From contig NZ_JAGGPS010000036.1 in NCBI RefSeq assembly GCF_018613725.1, positions 1 through 64,000 of the forward strand: DNA of 64,000 bases. The letters are read 5' to 3'. Origin of the DNA: Hymenobacter sp. ISL-91. GTDB taxonomy: Bacteria > Bacteroidota > Bacteroidia > Cytophagales > Hymenobacteraceae. Positions within the stretch are counted from its first letter, which is position 1. Each line of letters opens with the position of its first letter. The translations under genes and the position numbers were made by a program. Shown here piece after piece: positions 1 to 8,443 of the stretch. Under the pieces are notes generated by a model. It saw nothing but the letters and a program-made list of their open reading frames with translations, was not told the origin of the DNA and ran no database searches.

Positions 1-120
1 TTAATTGAGAACAGCTCCTAGTGCGCGCACAGCAAAGGGCCCTACCGCACCACAGGCCGTGGCAACGGCTCGTGCTGGCGCAGTAAGGCCCTCCGGATAC
101 TGGCAACTAGGGGTGCCGGC

Positions 121-609
121 TTACTTCATATTCACAAACTGTAGCGGCTGGCCGATGTCGGCGCTGCGGAGTGCGGCAATGGCGGCCTGTAGCTCGTCAA
201 TCTTCTTGGCCGACACCCGCACCTGGTCGTCCTGCATCTGGGCTTCTACTTTCACCTTGGCGTCTTTGATGGCCTTGATGATTTTGCGGCCCGCGTCTTT
301 ATCAATGCCGGCGCGCACTTTCACGGCCTTTTTCATCATGGTGCCGCTGGCGTGGGCCTCTTCCGAGAAATCGAGGGCCGTACCATCAATGCCCTGTTTC
401 ACGAGGCGGGTAAGCACAATGTCTTCGAGGGCCCGGATGCGCATGTCGTTTTCCGAGGTGAGGGTAATGACGTTCGTTTTCTTGTCGAGCTCAATGCCGC
501 CCTTGGTGTCGCGCAGGTCGTAGCGGGTCTGCAGCTCTTTCTTGGCCGTGTTTACCGCGTTTTCGAGGGTCTGCGGATCAACTTTGCTTACAATATCGAA
601 GGAGGGCAT
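121..609 (-). CDS. yajQ: YajQ family nucleotide-binding protein
   Basis: 162 aa, beginning MPSFDIVSKVD and ending QFVNMK. The YajQ hallmarks are visible: the N-terminal SFDIVSKV strand, the repeated segments around TYDLRDTKGGIELD-like and KVKVEAQMQDDQVRVSAKK, and the usual family length of about 163 aa. YajQ proteins are small two-domain cytosolic proteins; some bind cyclic di-GMP and act with transcription factors, but no partner is visible here. The frame is open further upstream, but that extension is not protein-like, so the ATG at 607-609 is chosen. A Bacteroidota-type -7 box lies about 58 bp upstream. Nothing was recognised in bases 1-120 downstream of the stop. Confidence 0.93.
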   Translation of the reverse strand: MPSFDIVSKVDPQTLENAVNTAKKELQTRYDLRDTKGGIELDKKTNVITLTSENDMRIRALEDIVLTRLVKQGIDGTALDFSEEAHASGTMMKKAVKVRAGIDKDAGRKIIKAIKDAKVKVEAQMQDDQVRVSAKKIDELQAAIAALRSADIGQPLQFVNMK

Positions 610-666
610 AGGAAGAGGGAAAAGGTGAGGAAAGAGTAGATGTTGCCTTAACGCAGAAACAGACGG

Positions 667-674
667 CAAAGATA
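667..674 (-). promoter_or_regulatory. Candidate Bacteroidota -7 element for yajQ
   Basis: On the minus strand this reads TATCTTTG, matching the TAnnTTTG consensus, about 58 bp upstream of the yajQ start. No TTG -33 element lies at the expected 19-21 nt spacing, so this is a partial match only. Confidence 0.45.
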
Positions 675-741
675 AGGCTGCGCCGTCGGCCGGCCGATGA
701 AGACAGCTTTTGCGCATTATTCCCGTATTTAGGCACCGCTC

Positions 742-1185
742 ATGTCCATTCTCACGCCCCACACGCCGGCCCACTGGGCGGCCTACTACCGCCTCCGCTA
801 CGAAGTGCTGCGCCAGCCCTGGCAGCAGCCCCCCGGCTCGGAGCGCACCCCCGACGACGACGCCCCCACCACCACCCACGCCCTGCTCTTAGCTCCCGAC
901 GACCCCACTCAGGCTCTTGGGGTGGGCCGTCTGCATTCCTCGGCCCCGGGGCAGGGCCAACTGCGGTTTATGGCCGTGGCCCCCACCTGGCAGGGCCGCG
1001 GCATAGGCGGGCAGCTGCTGGCGCACCTCGAAGCTGCCGCCCGGCAGCAACACTTCCAGGAGCTAGTGCTTCAGGCCCGCGCCGAAGCCGTGCCGTTTTA
1101 CGAGCGGGCCGATTACGTAGTAGTGGCCCCTTCGCACCTACTTTTCGGCCGCATCCAGCACTTTCTGATGCGCAAGCGTATTTAG
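742..1185 (+). CDS. GNAT family N-acetyltransferase
   Basis: 147 aa. The acetyl-CoA binding motif A is clear: FMAVAPTWQGRGIGGQLLAH, with the Q/R-x-x-G-x-G signature (QGRGIG) at about residues 81-86, followed by the helix and the FYERADYVV strand-turn typical of motif B. It should transfer an acetyl group from acetyl-CoA to an amine, but nothing in the sequence identifies the substrate. It is divergent from yajQ (133 bp apart), so the two may share a regulatory region. ATG start at 742. Confidence 0.87.
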   Translation: MSILTPHTPAHWAAYYRLRYEVLRQPWQQPPGSERTPDDDAPTTTHALLLAPDDPTQALGVGRLHSSAPGQGQLRFMAVAPTWQGRGIGGQLLAHLEAAARQQHFQELVLQARAEAVPFYERADYVVVAPSHLLFGRIQHFLMRKRI

Positions 1186-1293
1186 GCGCAAGCAGCAGGC
1201 ATGCTCAGGAAAGCGCACCACTTGTAGCTTGCGGCTGTGGCAGCTGCTCTGGTCTGCCGCTTCTTTCAATCCGTCCTACCCCGTTTGAATCTC

Positions 1294-1755
1294 ATGGATA
1301 GCCTGCCCGACATCAGTGCCCTCATTGCCACGTACAACCAAATCAACCACTACGGCCGCGCCAATGGCATGACGCTGCACGTCGACCAACCGGGCAGCAT
1401 CCGCTACACCATGCGCGTACTCGACGAGCACCTTTCCTCGCCCAACACCTGCCACGGCGGCGTACTGGCCGGCCTGATGGATGCGGCGCTGGGTGCGGCG
1501 GCCCTGTCGCTGGCTTTTACGGCCGGCGAGCTGGTTTCCACGGTCGAGTTCAAGATGAACTACTTTCATCCGGTGTATCTACACGACGAACTGGAGGCCC
1601 ACGGCAACATCGAGCACGCCGGCCGCACCCTGGTCGTCACCACCGTCACCATCCGCTGCCCCAGCCGCGACAACCTTGTAGTGGCCCGGGGCCTGGGCAC
1701 CTTCAACCGCTACCCCGCCACCAAGCGCGACTTCAGCAACTTATTGTCCCTTTGA
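1294..1755 (+). CDS. PaaI-like hotdog-fold thioesterase
   Basis: 153 aa from ATG 1294 (MDSLPDISAL); upstream in-frame sequence to 1237 looks non-coding. The hotdog thioesterase pattern is present: NTCHGGVLAGLMDAALGAAA gives the HGG(V/A) loop and the catalytic Asp of the DAA helix, followed by VSTVEFKMNYFHPV, the characteristic strand after the central helix. Such enzymes hydrolyse acyl-CoA thioesters in the cytosol. The substrate cannot be deduced. It lies 108 bp after the acetyltransferase on the same strand and is followed by a strong hairpin terminator. Confidence 0.88.
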   Translation: MDSLPDISALIATYNQINHYGRANGMTLHVDQPGSIRYTMRVLDEHLSSPNTCHGGVLAGLMDAALGAAALSLAFTAGELVSTVEFKMNYFHPVYLHDELEAHGNIEHAGRTLVVTTVTIRCPSRDNLVVARGLGTFNRYPATKRDFSNLLSL

Positions 1756-1787
1756 GGTTAGCTGTTAGTTGTTAGCTGAAAAACGAA

Positions 1788-1821
1788 GAAGGCCCCGCAC
1801 TCGGTTGAGTGCGGGGCCTTC
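1788..1821. terminator. Bidirectional hairpin terminator
   Basis: A perfect 15-bp stem (GAAGGCCCCGCACTC and its complement) around a GGTT loop, between the thioesterase on the plus strand and the NYN-CSD gene ending at 1903 on the minus strand. It is well placed to end both transcripts. Confidence 0.75.
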
Positions 1822-1902
1822 TATTAGTCGGCTTAGTCGGCGGTGTCGAATTTTCTTACACGAAAGCTATGAGCTAAAAACCTCAGCTAACGGCTCAAAA
1901 AT

Positions 1903-2925
1903 CTACAGACGCTCGGGCGAGCTGGCCGATTCGTGCTCCTCGTGCTCGTCGCTGTAGTTATCGTCGTCATCGTCTTCGGCCCCATCCGGAATTTCGGGAG
2001 CATCGACTTTGCGCACGTTGCGGGCGCAGTCTTCGTCGCGGTGGTTGCGGCCTACCGTAAACTCCACCCAGTCGCCTTCCTGCAGCTCGTTGAAGTCGCC
2101 CTCCGACATATCAGCATAGCTGAAGAACAGGTTGTTGGGGGGCATCACCACGAAGCCGAAACCGTTTTTGAGGTTTTTGATGGTGCTCATACCGATGGTA
2201 CCAACCGGGCCGGCGGCCGTGGGGCCGGTGGGGCGCACGGGCTTGGTGCTGGGGAAAGCAGCCGGCTCGGGCGTGTTCACAAACAGCGACTCAATCAGGT
2301 CGTCGCCATCGGTGAGGCCCTGGTCGATGATTTCGTGCATCTGCACCGGATAGGTAGCCTGATCGAGTAGCTGCTGCGAGGCGCGGGTTACGCGGTTCTC
2401 GCCCTTGAAATCGGTGTATTTGAAGTCCCAGTTGAGCAGCATAACGCGCGTGCCCACGGTATTGAGCTTCTTGATGAGGGGTGCGTAATCCGAGTCGCCG
2501 GCGATAAGCACCACCACATCGAGGCTCTTGTGGATAGACAGCTCCAGGGCTTCCAGCGAGAGCCACACATCGATGCCCTTTTCCTGCAAACGGCCGTCGC
2601 GGGTTTTCAGGGGCATGTAGTGGGTGGCAATACCCATGTTCATGAGGATATCGTCGAGCAGCCGGTCGTGGAACAGACGGTCCTTGTCGCGGGCCTCGGT
2701 GGCCGAGAGGCGGCCACGGAAGAAGTGCGAGTCGATGATCTGGCTCAGCCGCACATCCACATCCTCTTCCTCGGCTACCTGATGACGGATAAACTCATGC
2801 AGGCCTTCGAGGCTGATACGGGCTTTACGATCGTGCTGGAAGTAGTAGTAATCACTGATTTTCAGGAAATAATTACCGTCATAAAAAATACCAATCCTGA
2901 TCAGCGGGCTATTCATCTGGTTCAT
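1903..2925 (-). CDS. NYN-domain ribonuclease-like protein with C-terminal cold-shock domain
   Basis: 340 aa. Residues about 9-200 form a NYN (PIN-like, LabA-type) domain: IGIFYDGNYF at the N-terminus supplies the first acidic residue, and VVVLIAGDSDYAPLIKKL supplies the G-D-S-D active-site loop. Residues about 243-310 look like a cold-shock/S1-type OB fold: STIKNLKNGFGFVVMPP, FFSYAD and VEFTVGRNHRDEDCARNV, with an aromatic GFGFV motif in the RNP1 position. An acidic tail (EDDDDDNYSDEHEEHE) ends the protein. NYN domains are metal-dependent RNases and CSDs bind single-stranded RNA, so an RNA-processing role is inferred. Monocistronic, with a candidate -7 box at 3016-3023. Confidence 0.85.
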   Translation of the reverse strand: MNQMNSPLIRIGIFYDGNYFLKISDYYYFQHDRKARISLEGLHEFIRHQVAEEEDVDVRLSQIIDSHFFRGRLSATEARDKDRLFHDRLLDDILMNMGIATHYMPLKTRDGRLQEKGIDVWLSLEALELSIHKSLDVVVLIAGDSDYAPLIKKLNTVGTRVMLLNWDFKYTDFKGENRVTRASQQLLDQATYPVQMHEIIDQGLTDGDDLIESLFVNTPEPAAFPSTKPVRPTGPTAAGPVGTIGMSTIKNLKNGFGFVVMPPNNLFFSYADMSEGDFNELQEGDWVEFTVGRNHRDEDCARNVRKVDAPEIPDGAEDDDDDNYSDEHEEHESASSPERL

Positions 2926-3513
2926 AAAGAAATCTGGTTAAGCGCGAAAAAAGTAAGCGAAACGGTTGTGTATGGGTGAGGGAGCAACTGACCGTCTTCG
3001 GAGCCGAAGCCGGTGCAAAGGTACTGCTTGTTGAGGTTACGATATGGTAATAATCCATAGCCGGAGTACAGCTCCGTATTTAACCAGTAGCAGTACAGGG
3101 AATGCGACGAACTGCTTAAGCGGGTAATGAACTGACAGTATGCGTGTAAAGTGATACAGACTGTTAGTAAGGCAGCTACTACGAACTTGTTGGCAGACCG
3201 TGCTATAGGGTTATTGTTGATTGCCGTGCAATACTAAAGCATAGCCGGCTTTTAAGCCAATCTACAGGATACTAATTTCTTAATATTCATTCGCCGCCTG
3301 CAGCTGGCCACCTATTCAACCACCGGATTCTGCCGGTAATTCCTAGTCAAGTACAATTATTATTGATTCTCTGCTTTTCCCGCCGACTGCGTGGTTTTGA
3401 GCTCAACTGTATGGAAAGGTACGTTTTAAGGAAATACCGGGCCGGAAAATTCGGCCAACCGCCCTATTTTACGGCCCGAAATGCCGTTGCAGCAAGCCAA
3501 CCTGCCCGGCCGC
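2926..3513. other. Gene-free stretch
   Basis: 588 bp without a convincing coding frame. It is more AT-rich than the flanking genes. The only site I can support is the -7-like box at 3016-3023 for the NYN-CSD gene. The short frames that exist here overlap the downstream end of the YdjM-like gene and have no protein-like composition. No tRNA or obvious palindrome was seen. Confidence 0.5.
3016..3023 (-). promoter_or_regulatory. Candidate -7 element for NYN-CSD gene
   Basis: The minus strand reads TACCTTTG, a perfect TAnnTTTG match, about 90 bp upstream of the gene start. No TTG is present at the 19-21 nt spacing, so only the -7 half is supported. Confidence 0.45.
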
Positions 3514-4254
3514 TTAAAACTGCAAACGACTTGCGATAAGCGCCAGCACGAGCACGGCGTAGACGGTACAGATGACAACTTCGAGCAGATTGCCGCTCTT
3601 GGAGCCGGTGCGGATGAGCGGGATTCCCAGGCTCACATCGGCCAGGGGCATAAACCATTTAACGCCAGCCTTGGTGAGCGAATCGGCCAACAGATGGGAT
3701 ACATAGCCACCGCCCGCGAATAGGGCTATACCGTGCCAGCCCAAGCTTTGGTTGGCTAGGTGCCCGATGTAGGTCCAGGCAGCGGCGGCCCAGAGCGTGT
3801 GGGTGTAAGTGCGGTGGCTGGTGAAGGGCGCCAGGGCAATGAAGCAGCCCAGCATACTCAACCACACAAAACCGGTATAGAGGCCCGCCACCACCGTGCA
3901 CAGCCCGGTAAAGAGCAGGGCCAGCTTGCGGGTGGTTTCGCCCTGCATGGCCGCGCCCACCAGCCCGAAGGCCAGGGCCACCGTGAAGGCCAGCCGCCGG
4001 TTGGGGCCGGGCACCAGCTGCCATTGGGCGTAGGCCGCCACCACAGCCGCCACCGCTATAAAGGCCCACCGCACGTAGTTCTGGGCGAAACCGAGGCGCT
4101 TGCTCAGGCGCGAGGCGGGGTGGTCGAGGTCGGGGGCCAGGGCCGAGAAGCCAGCCAGAGCAATACCGGCCGGCGAGAACGGTATGCCCGGCACGAGGCC
4201 CGCAACGGCCACGCCGGTAATGAGGCCAATGGCCAAATGAGAAGAACCGCGCAA
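3514..4254 (-). CDS. YdjM-like metal-dependent hydrolase family membrane protein
   Basis: 246 aa, mostly hydrophobic with several membrane segments. The family signature is visible: an N-terminal SSHLAIGLITG (His within the first helix), then ALAPDLDHPASRLSKR (the D-x-D-H-P metal-like motif at about residues 40-46), then FTSHRTYTHTLWAA (H-R-x-x-T-H-T) at about 145-158 and VSHLLADSLTKAGVKW (H-L-L-x-D) at about 183-198. This pattern defines the YdjM/DUF457 inner-membrane hydrolase-like family, whose biochemical role is not well defined. Monocistronic on the minus strand. Confidence 0.85.
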   Translation of the reverse strand: MRGSSHLAIGLITGVAVAGLVPGIPFSPAGIALAGFSALAPDLDHPASRLSKRLGFAQNYVRWAFIAVAAVVAAYAQWQLVPGPNRRLAFTVALAFGLVGAAMQGETTRKLALLFTGLCTVVAGLYTGFVWLSMLGCFIALAPFTSHRTYTHTLWAAAAWTYIGHLANQSLGWHGIALFAGGGYVSHLLADSLTKAGVKWFMPLADVSLGIPLIRTGSKSGNLLEVVICTVYAVLVLALIASRLQF

Positions 4255-4282
4255 TTTTGATGATTTAAAGAATCAGGATACA

Positions 4283-4340
4283 CAAAAGAACGTCATGCTG
4301 AACGAAGGCGCAGCCACAGCCGAAGCATGACGTTCTTTTG
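4283..4340. terminator. Palindrome / terminator-like inverted repeat
   Basis: Perfect 17-bp arms (CAAAAGAACGTCATGCT and its complement) separated by 24 bp. It lies just past the stop of the 4358-4570 gene on the minus strand, where the arm ends in a T-rich tract, so it can act as its terminator. The AACGTCATGCT core is shared with the longer palindromes at 60106-60204 and 37216-37317 and with a fragment near 61973. Confidence 0.65.
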
Positions 4341-4357
4341 CCAACTCCTAATCTCCC

Positions 4358-4570
4358 TTAAAAGCTACCACCGCTGCCTTTTAGGCCGTTGTGCATATCC
4401 TGCACCTGGTTTTCGAGGTGGGTGAGGCACTGGCGAAAGGCGTCTTCTGCATCAGACTGCTCCTGCGCGGGCAGGGGACCATCCTGCCGCACATGCTCGC
4501 AGATAAGCCGCAGCTGCTGCACGATGCCGTTCCATTCTTCCTGATCCTGCGGTGGTTGCTTGTCTGCCAT
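4358..4570 (-). CDS. Small hypothetical protein
   Basis: 70 aa, starting MADKQPPQDQEEW and ending GLKGSGGSF. It is acidic, rich in Gln/Glu and predicted helical (LRLICEHVRQDG, AEDAFRQCLTHLENQVQDMH), with no membrane segment or signal peptide. I do not recognise the family. It is kept as a gene because composition and start context are reasonable, it is followed by a hairpin, and no better gene overlaps it. It could be a small regulatory or adaptor protein, but no function is claimed. Confidence 0.55.
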   Translation of the reverse strand: MADKQPPQDQEEWNGIVQQLRLICEHVRQDGPLPAQEQSDAEDAFRQCLTHLENQVQDMHNGLKGSGGSF

Positions 4571-4803
4571 AGCTTTACGTGCGGGGTTGTGCCCCAGTGC
4601 CGCGTGAAGAGGGAAGGTACGACGGGAACCGGCAAAAGCTGCGGAAACTTTCCGGGGCCGGCGGTGGTATTGACTAGCGCGCGAGCCGCGCCGTGTGCCC
4701 GTACTGCCCGACCGGTTTTGCTCCCGGCCGGGCTTCTACCGTTGCCGGCTGCGCTATTTTAGCCGCGCCGTTATTCTGATTTTCGCTTTAGCCGCTCCGC
4801 CCT

Positions 4804-7800
4804 TTGCAGGTTTCCGACTTCCTCAAGCTCTACCTCCTCGACCCCACCGTACTCACCGTGGGCGCCCGCCTCAACCCGACCACCCGCCGCTCGCTCGGCA
4901 AGGCCGCCAACGAGGACGAGGCCCCCGCCCGCCTGCACTTGCGCGGCCTGGTAGGCTCGCAGGATGCCGTGCTGGCCGCCGCGCTGCACCACAACTACCC
5001 CCAGCAGCCCCAGCTCTTCATCCTCCACGACCGCGAGGAGGCTGCCTACTTCCTGGCCGACCTCCAGCACCTGCTGCCCGACGAGGAGCCCCTGCTATTC
5101 CCCAGCTCCTACAAGCGCCCCTACGCCTTCGACGAGACGGAAAACGCCAACGTGCTCATGCGGGCCGAGGTGCTGAACCGGCTGAACTCGCGGACGTCGG
5201 GGCCTCACCCCCCAACCCCCTCTCCGGGGGGAGAGGGGGAGCCAAGCGACAAAAAGCCAGTGGCTACAACGGGTCGTCAGGCTCCCCCCTCTCCCCCCGG
5301 AGAGGGGGGCCGGGGGGGTGAGGCCCCTGGCGCCCTCATCGTCACCTACCCGGAGGCCCTGTTCGAAAAGGTGATCAACAAGAAAAGCCTGGTGGCCAAC
5401 ACGTTTATCGTGAAGGTGGGCGACCGGCTCGATGTGAACTTCATCAGCGAGATGCTGGCCGAGTACGACTTTGAGCGGAGCGACTTCGTGTACGAGGCCG
5501 GCCAGTTCGCGGTGCGCGGGGGTATCGTGGACATCTTCAGCTACGCCAACGAGTTGCCCTACCGCATCGAGCTGTTCGGCGATGAGGTAGAGACGATTCG
5601 CACGTTTGACCCCGAGAGCCAGCTGTCGGTGGAGAAGCGGCCCCAGGTGAGCATTATCCCGAACGTGCAGACCAAGCTGTTGCAGGAGACGCGGGAGGCG
5701 TTTCTGGACTTTATTCCGGGCGATACGGCCATTTGGGCCAAGGACCTGCGCCAGACGCTGGACGTGGTAACCGAGTCGTTTGAGTGGGCCGAGGCCAACT
5801 TCCAGCAGCTGCTGGCCGGGGCCGCGGGCATGCAGATTGTGAGCAAGCCGGAGGACCTGTTTGAGTCGGGCAAGAGCTTTAAGAAGCTGCTGGAGGGCTT
5901 TGCCATTGCCGAGTTCGGCAAGCGGTTCTACTTTAAGAATGCCGAGGCGTTCCAGTTCACGGCCCGGCCCCAGCCCAGCTTCAACAAAGACTTCGGGCGG
6001 CTGGTGAAGAACCTGCACGAAAACCAGCTCAACGGCTACACCAACATCATTGCCGCCGAATCGGTCAGGCAGGCCGACCGGCTGCGCACGATTTTCGATG
6101 AGCTCGACAACAACGTGCAATTCCAGCATCTGCTGCTGGGGTTGCGCGAGGGCTACATTGATGAGACGCTGCAACTGCTCGTGTACACCGACCACCAGCT
6201 GTTCGAGCGGTTCTATAGGGCCCAGGAGGGCCGCAAGTTCTCCAAGAAAAAGGCCCTCACGCTCAAGGAGCTCCGCACCCTGGTGCCCGGCGACTACGTG
6301 ACCCACCAGGACTACGGCATTGCCCGGTTTGCGGGCCTGACGCAGGTCGAAATCAACGACCGGATGCAGGAAGCCATCCGGCTGATTTACCGCGACGACG
6401 ACGTGCTGACCGTGAGCATTCACGCTTTGCACAAGATTGCCAAGTACAGCGGGGCCGAGGGCACGCCGCCCACCATGAGCAAGCTGGGCTCGCCGGAGTG
6501 GGAAAACAAGAAAAAGGCCGTCAAGAAGAAGGTGAAGGACATTGCCGCCGAGCTGATCCGGCTGTACGCCAAGCGCAAAACCGCGCCCGGCCACGCCTTC
6601 GCCCGCGACTCGTTTATGCAGGCCGAGCTCGAATCGAGCTTCATTTACGAAGACACGCCCGACCAGGGCAAGGCCACCGAAGACGTGAAGCACGACATGG
6701 AGCAGCCCCACCCCATGGACCGGCTGATCTGCGGCGACGTGGGCTTCGGCAAGACGGAAATAGCCATCCGGGCCGCGTTTAAGTCGGTGGCCGATGGCAA
6801 GCAGGTGGCCGTGCTCGTGCCCACCACCATTCTGGCCATGCAGCACTACAAAACGTTTCGGGAGCGGCTGGCCAACCTGCCCGTGACGGTGGAGTACGTC
6901 AACCGCTTCAAATCAACCAAGCAGATAAAGGAGACGCTGGGCCGGGTGGCCGAGGGCAAAACCGACATCCTCATTGGCACCCACCGCCTCACCAACAAAG
7001 ACATCAAGTTCAAGGACCTGGGCCTGCTCGTGATTGATGAGGAGCAGAAGTTCGGCGTGAAAACCAAGGACAAGCTCAAGGAGCTGAAGGTGAACGTCGA
7101 CACGCTCACGCTCTCGGCCACGCCCATTCCGCGCACCCTGCACTTCTCGCTGATGGGTGCCCGCGACCTGAGCGTGATTGCCACGCCGCCGCCCAACCGC
7201 CAGCCGGTGCAAACCGAGCTGCACGTGTTCGACGAGCTGCTGATTCGCGACGCCGTGGCCCGCGAAATCAAGCGCGGCGGGCAGGTGTTTTTCGTGCACA
7301 ACCGCGTGAAGGACATCGAGGAGCTGGCCGGCATGATTGTGCGCCTCGTGCCCGACGCCCGCGTGACCTACATCCACGGGCAGATGGAGGGCGACAAGCT
7401 CGAAAAGCGCATGATGAAGTTCGTGGACGGCGACTACGACGTGCTGGTGAGCACCAACCTCATCGAAAGCGGCCTCGACATTCCCAACGCCAACACCATC
7501 ATCATCAACCGCGCCCACCTGTTTGGCCTGAGCGATTTGCACCAGATGCGGGGCCGCGTGGGCCGCTCCAACAAAAAGGCCTACTGCTACCTGCTCACGC
7601 CCCCGGTGGCCGGTTTGCCCTCCGATGCCCGCAAGCGCCTGAGCACGCTCGAAGAATTCTCCGACCTCGGCGACGGCTTCAAAGTGGCCATGCGCGACCT
7701 CGACATCCGGGGCGCGGGCAACCTGCTGGGCGGCGAGCAGTCGGGCTTTATCAACGATTTGGGCTTCGAAACCTACCACCAGATTCTGGATGAGGCCGTG

Positions 7801-8355
7801 ACCGAGCTCAAGGAAACCGAGTTCCGCGACCTGTTCCTCGGCGACCCCACCCAGCGCCTGCAGGAAGCCGCCAAAACGGCCGGCGTGCAGCAGTGCAACA
7901 TCGAAACCGACCTGCAGGTGCTCATCCCCGACGCCTACGTGAGCAACGTGTCGGAGCGCCTGCAGCTGTACAGCAAAATGGACCGCGCCAAGGGCCCCGA
8001 GCAGCTGCACAAGCTGCTGGCCGGCATGACCGACCGCTTCGGCCCGCTGCCGCCCGAAGTGGAGCAGCTGGCCGACATCGTGCGCCTGCGCTGGCAGGGC
8101 CGCCACGCCGGCTTCGAGCGCCTGAGCTACAAGAAAAACGTGCTCAAGGGCTACATCCCGGCCGAAAACAACGAGGCCTACTTCCAGGGCGACACCTTCG
8201 GCAACATCCTCTCCTACGTGCAGACCCACCCCAACTCGTCCAGCATGAAGGAGCGCAAGCAGCAGCTCGTCTTCAGCATCAGCAACGTGCCCAGCGTGGC
8301 CGCCGCCAAGCGCGTGCTCAGCGAGCTAGGCAGCGAGGAGCCGGTGGGGGTGTAG
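4804..8355 (+). CDS. mfd: Transcription-repair coupling factor Mfd, with in-frame repeat insertion
   Basis: 1183 aa. Mfd is a DNA translocase that removes RNA polymerase stalled at lesions and recruits UvrA. Visible parts: a UvrB-like N-terminal region (about 1-400); a CarD-like RNA-polymerase-interacting domain at about 489-560 (VPGDYVTHQDYGIARF); Walker A GDVGFGKTEIA at about 644; DEEQ at about 745; the SATPIPRTL motif; motif VI HQMRGRVGRS; and a C-terminal TRCF domain. The start is a TTG at 4804 (reads MQVSDFLKLY), chosen because the conserved N-terminus begins here and no ATG is near. Residues about 132-175 are not Mfd-like and are encoded by a GC-rich palindrome (PHPPTPSPGGEGEP), an in-frame 43-codon insertion. 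The gene is otherwise intact and monocistronic, with a terminator at 8401. Confidence 0.95.
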   Translation: MQVSDFLKLYLLDPTVLTVGARLNPTTRRSLGKAANEDEAPARLHLRGLVGSQDAVLAAALHHNYPQQPQLFILHDREEAAYFLADLQHLLPDEEPLLFPSSYKRPYAFDETENANVLMRAEVLNRLNSRTSGPHPPTPSPGGEGEPSDKKPVATTGRQAPPSPPGEGGRGGEAPGALIVTYPEALFEKVINKKSLVANTFIVKVGDRLDVNFISEMLAEYDFERSDFVYEAGQFAVRGGIVDIFSYANELPYRIELFGDEVETIRTFDPESQLSVEKRPQVSIIPNVQTKLLQETREAFLDFIPGDTAIWAKDLRQTLDVVTESFEWAEANFQQLLAGAAGMQIVSKPEDLFESGKSFKKLLEGFAIAEFGKRFYFKNAEAFQFTARPQPSFNKDFGRLVKNLHENQLNGYTNIIAAESVRQADRLRTIFDELDNNVQFQHLLLGLREGYIDETLQLLVYTDHQLFERFYRAQEGRKFSKKKALTLKELRTLVPGDYVTHQDYGIARFAGLTQVEINDRMQEAIRLIYRDDDVLTVSIHALHKIAKYSGAEGTPPTMSKLGSPEWENKKKAVKKKVKDIAAELIRLYAKRKTAPGHAFARDSFMQAELESSFIYEDTPDQGKATEDVKHDMEQPHPMDRLICGDVGFGKTEIAIRAAFKSVADGKQVAVLVPTTILAMQHYKTFRERLANLPVTVEYVNRFKSTKQIKETLGRVAEGKTDILIGTHRLTNKDIKFKDLGLLVIDEEQKFGVKTKDKLKELKVNVDTLTLSATPIPRTLHFSLMGARDLSVIATPPPNRQPVQTELHVFDELLIRDAVAREIKRGGQVFFVHNRVKDIEELAGMIVRLVPDARVTYIHGQMEGDKLEKRMMKFVDGDYDVLVSTNLIESGLDIPNANTIIINRAHLFGLSDLHQMRGRVGRSNKKAYCYLLTPPVAGLPSDARKRLSTLEEFSDLGDGFKVAMRDLDIRGAGNLLGGEQSGFINDLGFETYHQILDEAVTELKETEFRDLFLGDPTQRLQEAAKTAGVQQCNIETDLQVLIPDAYVSNVSERLQLYSKMDRAKGPEQLHKLLAGMTDRFGPLPPEVEQLADIVRLRWQGRHAGFERLSYKKNVLKGYIPAENNEAYFQGDTFGNILSYVQTHPNSSSMKERKQQLVFSISNVPSVAAAKRVLSELGSEEPVGV
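5199..5327. repeat. GC-rich palindromic repeat inserted in mfd
   Basis: Left arm 5199-5243 and right arm 5280-5327 are inverted copies of one repeat (core CCTCACCCCCC followed by CCCTCTCCGGGGGGAGAGGG), with about 36 bp between them. The inner arm ends run toward an AGCCTGACGAC motif, also seen at 50219-50230 and, as GCCAGACGAC, at 54790. The unit is 129 bp, an exact multiple of three, so mfd stays open. It is the same family as the repeats flanking the nuclease gene in purQ. Confidence 0.85.
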
Positions 8356-8400
8356 AAATTACCTTTTTTGCATGACTATGCGTATTATCAGATACTAAAA

Positions 8401-8441
8401 TAAAAACCCCCTCTTGATAATTTATCAAGAGGGGGTTTTTA
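8401..8441. terminator. Bidirectional terminator
   Basis: A long stem (AAAAACCCCCTCTTGATA pairing with TATCAAGAGGGGGTTTTT) with A and T tracts on both sides. It separates the convergent mfd and the AT-rich gene ending at 8444. Confidence 0.85.
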
Positions 8442-8443
8442 TT

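Noticed and set aside
1-120. Possible gene at the left edge
   Set aside because: The plus-strand frame there is mainly the antisense of yajQ and has no recognisable family.
4695-5321. Arg/Pro-rich frame overlapping the mfd start
   Set aside because: Antiphase shadow of mfd; product is Arg/Pro/Ala-rich as expected of GC-rich out-of-frame reading.
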